Source: Bacteroidales bacterium (GTDB lineage: Bacteria; Bacteroidota; Bacteroidia; Bacteroidales; UBA932). From it: a stretch of DNA of 47,761 nt. Position numbers and translations under genes: made by a program. Below, piece by piece: positions 23,475-29,885 of the stretch (the stretch's first letter is position 1; the number at the start of each line of letters is the position of its first letter). The notes under the pieces are model-generated. The model ran no database searches. It was given only the letters and a program-made list of their open reading frames with translations, and was not told where the DNA came from. The stretch lies in the NCBI GenBank assembly GCA_017627955.1, contig JAGAFU010000045.1, positions 1 through 47,761 on the forward strand, read 5' to 3'.

Positions 23475-24716
23475 TTAATCCAACGAGTGGATGAAAAGGC
23501 CGGAGCGGAGCTTGGGCTCGAACCAGGTGGTCTTCGGGGGCATGATGTTGCCGGTGTCGGCAATATCGATCAACTGGCCCATCGAGACAGGGTAAAGGGC
23601 GAAGGCGACCTTCATCTCGCCGGAATCGACCCTGCGGGAAAGCTCACCAAGTCCTCTGATTCCACCGACGAAGTCTATCCGCTTGTCGGTACGCAAATCC
23701 TTGATTCCGAGGATAGAATCCAAGACAAGATTCGAGAGGATGGTCACATCAAGCACACCGATCGGATCGGAATCATCGTACCTTCCAGGGAGGGCCTCAA
23801 GTGAATACCACTTGCCGTCCAAGTACATCGAGAAGTTATGGAGATGGTCCGGGTGATATATTTCTGAACCTTTCTCGACCACTGTGAAATCCTTAGCCAG
23901 GGCAGAGAGGAACTCCTCTGAGGAAAGGCCGTTCAGATCTTTCACCACGCGGTTGTAGTCCAGGATCTTGAGCTGGCTCTCAGGGAAGCACACCGCCATG
24001 AAGAAGTTGTACTCCTCGTCTCCGGTGTGGTTCGGATTCTGGGCCCTCTTCTCCGCGCCGACACGGGCAGCCGCGGCGGTACGGTGATGACCGTCAGCGA
24101 CATAGAAAGCCTCGACATCACCGTTGAAAAGGCGGGTGATCTGGTCGATGGTCTTGTCGTCGTCAATGACCCAGAACTTGTGGCCGAAGTTATTCTCATC
24201 CACAAAGTTATATTCCGGCTCCCTCAAGACGGTCTGGGCGACGATCTTGTTCAGGATGTCGTTGTCTTTGTAGGCGAAGAAGACCGGCTCGATGTTGGCG
24301 TTCTGGATGCGGACATGGACCATGCGGTCGTCTTCCTTATCCTTGCGGGTGAGCTCATGCTTCTTGATCTTTCCGGTAGCGTAATCGTCGGTGTGGGCGC
24401 AGAGCACGAGGCCGTACTGGGTGCGGCCCTCCATGGTCTGGGCATAGACATAATAGCACTCCTTGGGATCCCTGCGGAGCCACCCCTTGGCCTGCCAGGA
24501 CTTGAAATTCTCGACAGCCTTGGCATAGACCTGAGGGTCATGATCCTCGAGCATCGGCTCGAAATCAATCTCGGGCTTGGTGATATGAAGAAGGGACTTC
24601 TCACCGGCCATTTCCTTGGCCTCGGCGGAGTTCAACACATCGTACGGCGGAGCCGCGACTTCGGTGACAATATCTTTAGGCGGACGGATCGCCGCGAAGG
24701 GTTTTACTCGTACCAT
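23475..24716 (-). CDS. DUF1015 family protein (serine-operon associated)
   Basis: A 413-residue cytoplasmic protein matching DUF1015 end to end: start VRVKPFAAIRPPKDIVTEVAAPPYDV, central VADGHHRTAAAARV, and late GLGELSRRVDSGEMKVAFALYPVSM. The biochemical role is not established. The DGHHR motif recalls the ParB/sulfiredoxin-type fold, whose members include a free-serine kinase in archaea, and the gene is cotranscribed with serC and serA, so a role in serine or phosphoserine metabolism is a fair hypothesis. The start codon directly abuts copies of the dispersed hairpin element. Confidence 0.85.
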   Translation of the reverse strand: MVRVKPFAAIRPPKDIVTEVAAPPYDVLNSAEAKEMAGEKSLLHITKPEIDFEPMLEDHDPQVYAKAVENFKSWQAKGWLRRDPKECYYVYAQTMEGRTQYGLVLCAHTDDYATGKIKKHELTRKDKEDDRMVHVRIQNANIEPVFFAYKDNDILNKIVAQTVLREPEYNFVDENNFGHKFWVIDDDKTIDQITRLFNGDVEAFYVADGHHRTAAAARVGAEKRAQNPNHTGDEEYNFFMAVCFPESQLKILDYNRVVKDLNGLSSEEFLSALAKDFTVVEKGSEIYHPDHLHNFSMYLDGKWYSLEALPGRYDDSDPIGVLDVTILSNLVLDSILGIKDLRTDKRIDFVGGIRGLGELSRRVDSGEMKVAFALYPVSMGQLIDIADTGNIMPPKTTWFEPKLRSGLFIHSLD

Positions 24717-24733
24717 AGATTCTTCACTTCGTT

Positions 24734-24760
24734 AGATTCTTCACTTCGTTCAGAATGACA
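24734..24760 (-). repeat. Dispersed palindromic element, copy 7 (-), with partial copy
   Basis: Full 27-bp copy, followed in mRNA sense by a 17-bp partial duplicate (24717-24733) whose end touches the DUF1015 ATG. Lies between serA and DUF1015 inside the operon. Confidence 0.85.
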
Positions 24761-24761
24761 A

Positions 24762-25682
24762 TTACTTGTTGACCTGGAAACGGGTGTTGCCGGTGGCGAA
24801 GAAGTCACAGATCTGACGGGCGGCGGCAAGGCCGGCGTTCATGTTGGCCTCAGCGGTCTGGGCACCCATCTTCTTGGGAGTAGCGAATACCCTCAAACCG
24901 AACTTCTCACGGAGAGCCTCGTAGTTGTCGGGCATCACATCGGTGACGTACTTAAGGTCGGGACGATCCTCAAGAGCCTTCATAAGTCCTTCCTCATCAA
25001 TAACTTCCTTGCGGGCGGTGTTCACGAGAGTAGCGCCCTTGGGCATCTTGGTGACAAGGTCGTAGCCGATGCTCTTGATGGTCGAAGGAAGGGCGGGAAT
25101 ATGGATGGAGACATAGTCCGAGGAGGAATAAAGCTCGCCAAGATCAAAGACGGGCTTGGCACCTCCGGCCTCGATCTGCTCGGGAGTGAGGAACGGGTCA
25201 AGGGCGAGGATCTCCATTCCGAGAGCCTTTGCCTTCGCGCCTACCAGACGGCCCACGTTGCCGAAAGCCTGGATACCGAGCTTCTTGCCCTGCACCTCGC
25301 TTCCGGTGGCGGGAGTGAACTGGGTACGGGCCATGAATATCATCATGGCGACAGCCAGCTCGGCCACGGCGTTGGAATTCTGGCCGGGAGTGTTCATCAC
25401 GACAACCTTGTGGGCGGTAGCGGCGGCGAGGTCGACATTGTCATAACCCGCACCGGCGCGGACGACGATCTTCAGGTTCTTCGCGGCGTCAAGGACTTCG
25501 GCAGTGACTTTATCGGAACGGATGATAAGGGCGTCCACATCAGCGACTGCAGCGATGAGCTCGCTGGCGTCAGCGTATTTCTCAAGGGTGGCGAACTCGT
25601 GGCCGGCTCCCTCGACAATTTCCTTGATCCCAGCCACAGCCGCGGCGGAGAAAGGCTTCTGGGTAGCTACTAATATCTTCAT
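24762..25682 (-). CDS. serA: D-3-phosphoglycerate dehydrogenase, short lysine-type form
   Basis: Oxidises 3-phosphoglycerate to 3-phosphohydroxypyruvate, the first step of serine synthesis. I prefer ATG 25682 (306 residues) to TTG 25688. The nucleotide fold has GIQAFGNVGRLVG and the catalytic arginine lies in VNTARKEVID. The usual catalytic histidine (TPHxGA) is replaced by lysine in TPKKMGAQT. No ACT domain follows, so serine feedback through ACT is absent. This matches the type III-K class described from Entamoeba and Bacteroidota-like enzymes. It follows serC by 6 nt. Confidence 0.93.
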   Translation of the reverse strand: MKILVATQKPFSAAAVAGIKEIVEGAGHEFATLEKYADASELIAAVADVDALIIRSDKVTAEVLDAAKNLKIVVRAGAGYDNVDLAAATAHKVVVMNTPGQNSNAVAELAVAMMIFMARTQFTPATGSEVQGKKLGIQAFGNVGRLVGAKAKALGMEILALDPFLTPEQIEAGGAKPVFDLGELYSSSDYVSIHIPALPSTIKSIGYDLVTKMPKGATLVNTARKEVIDEEGLMKALEDRPDLKYVTDVMPDNYEALREKFGLRVFATPKKMGAQTAEANMNAGLAAARQICDFFATGNTRFQVNK

Positions 25683-25688
25683 ATCCAA

Positions 25689-26762
25689 TTATTTCTTAAG
25701 AGTCTCGAATTCCTTCATGCAGTCCACGAGAGCCTGGACGTCCTCGAGGGTGCAGGCGTTGTACAAGGAAGCCCTGAAGCCTCCGACTGAGCGGTGGCCC
25801 TTGATGCCGATCATGCCATGTCCCTTGGCGAAGGTGAGGAACTCGTCCTGGAGATTCTCATAGCCGGGAGCCATGACGAAGCAGACGTTCATGATGGAAC
25901 GGTCTTCCTTGGCGGCGGTGCCGACGAACAGGGGGTTGCGGTCGATCTCGCCGTAAAGCAGGTTGGCCTTCTCGGTGTCGATCTTGTGGATAGCCTCAAC
26001 TCCACCGATGCCCTTGAGCCACTTCAAGGTCTCGTTCATCATGAATATTGAGAACACGGGAGGGGTGTTGAACATCGAGAGCTTGTCGATGTGGGTGCGG
26101 TAGTCCAGCATGGTGGGAATATACCTGGAGACCCTTCCGAGGGAGTCTTTCTTGATGATGGCGAAGATCACACCGGCGGGGCCGACGTTCTTCTGGGCGC
26201 CTCCGTAGATGAGGTCGTACTTGGAAACGTCGACAGGACGGCTCATGATGTCGGAGCTCATGTCAGCGATGAGGGGAACGGGGCAGTCGATGTCTTCCTT
26301 GATCTCAGTTCCGTAGATGGTGTTGTTTGTGGTGATGTGGAAGTAGTCGATGTCAGTCGGAATCTCGTATCCCTTAGGAATATAGGAATAGTTCTTGTCG
26401 GCCGAGCTGGCAAGCGCGTAAGCGTCGCCAAGGCCCTTGGCTTCCTTCAACGCCTTCTTTGCCCAGACACCAGTCTCAAGATAAGCGGCCTTCTTCTCAA
26501 GATAATTCATGGCCACATAAAGGAACTGAAGGGAAGCTCCACCACCGAGGAAAACGACTTCGTGGGTGTCAGGAATGTTGAGCAGCTCCCTCCAGAGGGC
26601 GCGGCACTCATCCATAGTCTCATCCCACTCCTTTGTGCGGTGGGAGATGCTGAGGACAGACACACCGGTGCCTTTGAAGTCTTTCAGAGCCTCGATAGCA
26701 TTGTCGATGGCAACCTGCGGAAGAAGGCAGGGGCCGGCGTTGAAAACGTGAACTTTTTCCAT
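25689..26762 (-). CDS. serC: Phosphoserine aminotransferase
   Basis: PLP enzyme making O-phosphoserine from phosphohydroxypyruvate and glutamate; it also serves pyridoxine synthesis in some bacteria. The 357-residue protein starts [12 protein letters not shown], has [10 protein letters not shown], the phosphate-binding [18 protein letters not shown], the cofactor aspartate in LIADMSSD and the Schiff-base lysine in [12 protein letters not shown]. It is the first gene of serC-serA-DUF1015. No serB-type phosphoserine phosphatase is in the window. Confidence 0.95.
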   Translation of the reverse strand: MEKVHVFNAGPCLLPQVAIDNAIEALKDFKGTGVSVLSISHRTKEWDETMDECRALWRELLNIPDTHEVVFLGGGASLQFLYVAMNYLEKKAAYLETGVWAKKALKEAKGLGDAYALASSADKNYSYIPKGYEIPTDIDYFHITTNNTIYGTEIKEDIDCPVPLIADMSSDIMSRPVDVSKYDLIYGGAQKNVGPAGVIFAIIKKDSLGRVSRYIPTMLDYRTHIDKLSMFNTPPVFSIFMMNETLKWLKGIGGVEAIHKIDTEKANLLYGEIDRNPLFVGTAAKEDRSIMNVCFVMAPGYENLQDEFLTFAKGHGMIGIKGHRSVGGFRASLYNACTLEDVQALVDCMKEFETLKK

Positions 26763-26826
26763 GTTGAGAATTTCAATTATTAACTGTTATTTGTATACGT
26801 GATTAGGAATCAAAACCAAATCGAGG

Positions 26827-26858
26827 TAAAGATAAGCAATTTATAAGGAATAACCCAA
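26827..26858 (-). promoter_or_regulatory. Possible promoter of the serine operon
   Basis: TATCTTTA (26827-26834, one mismatch) with TTGG (26855-26858) 20 nt upstream, inside the 3' end of pyrB. Imperfect; the serine genes might instead be read through from pyrB. Confidence 0.35.
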
Positions 26859-27749
26859 TAAATAAGAAATAATTGCCATACGGACATACATTCCCCCGCC
26901 CGCCTGCTGGAAATAGTAGGCGTAAGGAGTGGAATCGACATCCTCGGCGATCTCCCCGACCCTCGGGAGCGGATGCATGATCCTCATCCCAGGGCGTACT
27001 CCTCCAAGCATGGAGGCGGTCAAGCGATAGACATCCTTGACCTTCTCATATTCAGAGAGATCCGGGAATCTCTCCTGCTGGACACGGGTCATGTAGAGGA
27101 TGTCGCAGTCATTCAATCCGTCCTCTATTCTGGAGACCTGGCGGTAAGGGATTCCCTCTTTGTCGAGCATCTCGATGTATTTGCGGGGCATCTCCAGCTC
27201 TTCGGGCGCGGTGAAGGTGAACCGGGGATCAAAGAAGCGCAGCGCCTCCACGAGGGAGTGGACAGCCCGGCCATACTTCAAGTCTCCGACCATATTGACA
27301 TCCAGTCCTTCCAGCCTCCCCTGCGTCTTCTTCATGGCGTAGAGGTCAAGCAGGGTCTGCGTCGGATGCTGGTTCGCCCCGTCTCCGGCGTTGATCACCG
27401 GGACTGAAGCCACGGAAGCGGCGATGTCGGCCGCGCCGGCCATAGGATGCCTCATCACGATCATGTCCACATAATTGGAGACAATCTTTATGGTGTCTTC
27501 GAGCGTCTCGCCTTTAGCCTGGCTGGTGTTGCGGTTGTCAGGGAAGCCTATCACCCTGGCTCCCAACCTGTTGACCGCGGCCTCAAAAGAGAGCCTCGTC
27601 CTGGTGGAAGGTTCAAAGAACAGGCAGGCGATAACCTTGCCCGAAAGGAAATCACGCTCGCGGTCTTTCTCGAAAAGAGCGGCTGTGTCCAATACATGAA
27701 GGATTTCCTCTTTGGAGAAATCCTGGATCGAGATCAAATTCTTTGGCAT
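26841..27749 (-). CDS. pyrB: Aspartate carbamoyltransferase catalytic subunit
   Basis: Condenses carbamoyl phosphate with aspartate in pyrimidine synthesis. The 302-residue protein has the carbamoyl-phosphate motif FEPSTRTRLSFE, HPTQTLLDL, GDLKYGRAVHSL and HPLPRVGEI. The length is normal for a catalytic chain. A regulatory chain gene (pyrI), often adjacent in this phylum, does not follow: the next feature is the spacer before serC. It lies 15 nt after the YigZ-like gene and is probably cotranscribed with it. Confidence 0.95.
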   Translation of the reverse strand: MPKNLISIQDFSKEEILHVLDTAALFEKDRERDFLSGKVIACLFFEPSTRTRLSFEAAVNRLGARVIGFPDNRNTSQAKGETLEDTIKIVSNYVDMIVMRHPMAGAADIAASVASVPVINAGDGANQHPTQTLLDLYAMKKTQGRLEGLDVNMVGDLKYGRAVHSLVEALRFFDPRFTFTAPEELEMPRKYIEMLDKEGIPYRQVSRIEDGLNDCDILYMTRVQQERFPDLSEYEKVKDVYRLTASMLGGVRPGMRIMHPLPRVGEIAEDVDSTPYAYYFQQAGGGMYVRMAIISYLLGYSL

Positions 27750-27764
27750 AGTATCATATTGGTT

Positions 27765-28367
27765 TTATATTTCTTCAACGGAGCACCCGGAGACGGTCGA
27801 CAATCTCTTGAGGAAATCCTCCACATAAGAGAGCCTGACTCGGACTTTTAGGGAGCACTCGGTGCCGAAATCCTGGTCTTTCTGGCGCAAGTCCATGTCT
27901 TTCAGCACTTTCATTACCTGATTCATCTCCTCGTAGCCGAAGGTGACCTTGTACCACGTCCCGGCGATCTTCTCGACAGACCCGACCTTGTCCAAGGCAT
28001 CGGCGGTGGAGGTTTTGTAGGCCCGGATCAAGCCGGGGATCCCAAGCTTGATCCCGCCGAAATACCTGACCACGACCACCAGCGTGTCACTGAGCCCCCT
28101 GGAGTCGATCTGTCCCAGGATCGGCCGGCCTGCCGATCCGGAAGGTTCCCCGTCGTCATTGGCCCGGAACCTGTCGCCCAGGTAACCGAGGCGGTAGGCA
28201 TAGCAATGGTGACGGGCATCGTGGAACCGCTTTTTCAAATCAGCCACGATGTCCTTGACTTCTTCCTCTGTCTCAACAGGATAGACAAACGAAATGAATC
28301 GGCTGCCATTGTCCTTGTACAGCCCCTCGGCCGTGGATGGAACGCTTAGGTAGGAGTCTTGAATCAT
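27765..28367 (-). CDS. YigZ/IMPACT family protein
   Basis: From ATG 28367 the product is 200 residues; a longer frame would need a TTG at 28403. The N-terminal UPF0029 domain is clear (ARHHCYAYRLG, DDGEPSGSAGRPIL, VVVVRYFGGIKLGIPGL), followed by a DUF1949-like ferredoxin-fold domain from about residue 130. YigZ relatives bind nucleic acid or ribosomes and affect translation control; the precise role in bacteria is unresolved. It is divergent from the pRiA4b-ORF3-like gene, sharing a 78-nt promoter region. Confidence 0.9.
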   Translation of the reverse strand: MIQDSYLSVPSTAEGLYKDNGSRFISFVYPVETEEEVKDIVADLKKRFHDARHHCYAYRLGYLGDRFRANDDGEPSGSAGRPILGQIDSRGLSDTLVVVVRYFGGIKLGIPGLIRAYKTSTADALDKVGSVEKIAGTWYKVTFGYEEMNQVMKVLKDMDLRQKDQDFGTECSLKVRVRLSYVEDFLKRLSTVSGCSVEEI

Positions 28368-28396
28368 ATCCACGAAATTAACGTTTTTCACATAAT

Positions 28397-28428
28397 TTTG
28401 CAACGAGGCGGTTTTTTTTGTAATTTTG
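28397..28428 (+). promoter_or_regulatory. Predicted promoter of the pRiA4b-ORF3-like/miaA operon
   Basis: TTTG (28397-28400), 20 nt, TAATTTTG (28421-28428), then ATG at 28446. A weaker minus-strand match (TAATTTCG near 28370-28385) may drive the divergent YigZ-like gene. Confidence 0.65.
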
Positions 28429-28445
28429 AATACTATTTAAGGTTT

Positions 28446-29021
28446 ATGGTTTATCAATTAAGAGTCACCCTTGCCGGAATCAAGGGATTCTACAGGGTTT
28501 ACAAGATGGACGGTGCCTGCACTCTTTATGAGTTCCACAAGCAGATGCGGGCAGATTTGGAGTTCCCCCAGGACCAGCTCATCATGTTCAAAGCGCTTGA
28601 CGCTGAAGGTGGTGTTGTCGCCAGGTATGGTCTTTTCGACCTCGGGTCCGGGACCGTGGACAAGGTCACCATCGAGCAGACAGTCAAGGCCGGAATCGCC
28701 TCATTCATATATTTCTACGACGTTCCCAACAAAAAGAGCGTCATCTTGACATTCGAAGGTTCCGAGGAGGGAGTCTGTCCCTCGCCCGTGATCGTCGACA
28801 CGAAGGGTCCCAACCCGATTGAATTCGAGAACGGCTACGTCGCTTTCGAGGACCTTCCCGACTCCCAGCGCCATCTTCCAGGACAGAAACCCGACTGGCT
28901 GGGAGAACTCGGTTCCTCTTCCGCCGGATCGGATGCCGAGGATGAGGACGAGGACGACGAGGATGACGACGACGAGGACGGCAAGGAGGTCTTTGACGGC
29001 ACCGAGGATCTGGACTTCTAG
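28446..29021 (+). CDS. Plasmid pRiA4b ORF-3-like protein with acidic tail
   Basis: A 191-residue cytoplasmic protein whose first 150 or so residues match the pRiA4b ORF-3/IS1096 TnpR-like fold (YQLRVTLAGIKGFYRVYKM, FHKQMRADLEF, QDQLIMFKAL). Despite the family name it is not a transposition gene here. The last 35 residues are almost entirely aspartate and glutamate, ending in TEDLDF. It is followed after 3 nt by miaA, so they form an operon. Function is unknown; the acidic tail could bind basic proteins or mimic nucleic acid. Confidence 0.8.
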   Translation: MVYQLRVTLAGIKGFYRVYKMDGACTLYEFHKQMRADLEFPQDQLIMFKALDAEGGVVARYGLFDLGSGTVDKVTIEQTVKAGIASFIYFYDVPNKKSVILTFEGSEEGVCPSPVIVDTKGPNPIEFENGYVAFEDLPDSQRHLPGQKPDWLGELGSSSAGSDAEDEDEDDEDDDDEDGKEVFDGTEDLDF

Positions 29022-29024
29022 TTC

Positions 29025-29885
29025 ATGCCGCACCGGCTCGTCATAATTCTCGGGCCGACGGCCGTGGGGAAAACCGACTACAGCGTCCGCAAGGCCCTGG
29101 AATACGGTTCCCCGGTAATTTCCTGCGATTCCAGGCAGATATTCAAAGAGATGACCATCGGCACTGCTGTCCCTGACAAGGAACAGCTCGAAAGGGTCAA
29201 GCATTATTTCATACAGTCTATCCCCGTCACCCAGGCCTACACAGCCGGTGACTATGAGCGGGATGCGCTCGCCTTGATCGAGGAGCTATTTGAGGAAGGC
29301 CATGACACCCTGGTCATGACCGGAGGCTCAATGTTCTACATCAACGCCGTCTGCGAGGGTCTGGACGACCTGCCGGACGGCGATCCAGAGCTGCGGAAGA
29401 CTCTCTGGGAAAGGGTTGATTCTGAAGGGCTTGAAAGCCTTGTCGAGGAACTTGAGGAAAAAGATCCCCTGACATATTCCCGGATCGACAGTAAGAACAG
29501 CCAGAGGGTTGTGAGAGCCCTTGAGGTCTGCCTTGTCTCCGGAAGGCCGCTCTCATCGTTCAAGTCAGGGGGCAAGAAAAGGGATTTCGAGATCGAGAAG
29601 ATCGGGTTATCAAGGCCCCGGGAGGAACTATATTCAAGAATAGACAAAAGGGTTCTGGGAATGATCAGGGACGGTCTTGAGGATGAGGTCCGCTCCCTTC
29701 TCCCCTACCGGGATCTTCAGGCGCTCCAGACGGTGGGATACAAAGAGATGTTCGACTTCATCGACGGCAAGATTCCCCTTGAGGAAGCCATCCGTCTGAT
29801 CCAGAGAAATACCCGCCACTATGCCAAGAAGCAGATGACTTGGTGGCGCCGGGATGACTCTATCAAATGGATTGATCTACAGTGA
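29025..29885 (+). CDS. miaA: tRNA dimethylallyltransferase
   Basis: Adds the isopentenyl group to A37 of tRNAs reading UNN codons. The 286-residue protein has the P-loop GPTAVGKT, SCDSRQIFKEM, the MTGGSMFYINAV block, and the tRNA-contact region NTRHYAKKQMTWWRRD near the end. Length is slightly below the usual 300-310. The stop codon overlaps the convergent TonB receptor gene by 9 nt, leaving no room for a terminator between them. Confidence 0.95.
   Translation: MPHRLVIILGPTAVGKTDYSVRKALEYGSPVISCDSRQIFKEMTIGTAVPDKEQLERVKHYFIQSIPVTQAYTAGDYERDALALIEELFEEGHDTLVMTGGSMFYINAVCEGLDDLPDGDPELRKTLWERVDSEGLESLVEELEEKDPLTYSRIDSKNSQRVVRALEVCLVSGRPLSSFKSGGKKRDFEIEKIGLSRPREELYSRIDKRVLGMIRDGLEDEVRSLLPYRDLQALQTVGYKEMFDFIDGKIPLEEAIRLIQRNTRHYAKKQMTWWRRDDSIKWIDLQ

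Noticed and set aside
26763-26840. pyrI downstream of pyrB
   Set aside because: The 78-nt gap has no reading frame of suitable size or zinc-cysteine pattern; a pyrI elsewhere cannot be excluded.
28446-29021. Transposition gene, from the family's IS1096/TnpR name
   Set aside because: No inverted repeats or transposase are nearby, and it is in an operon with miaA; the name is historical.
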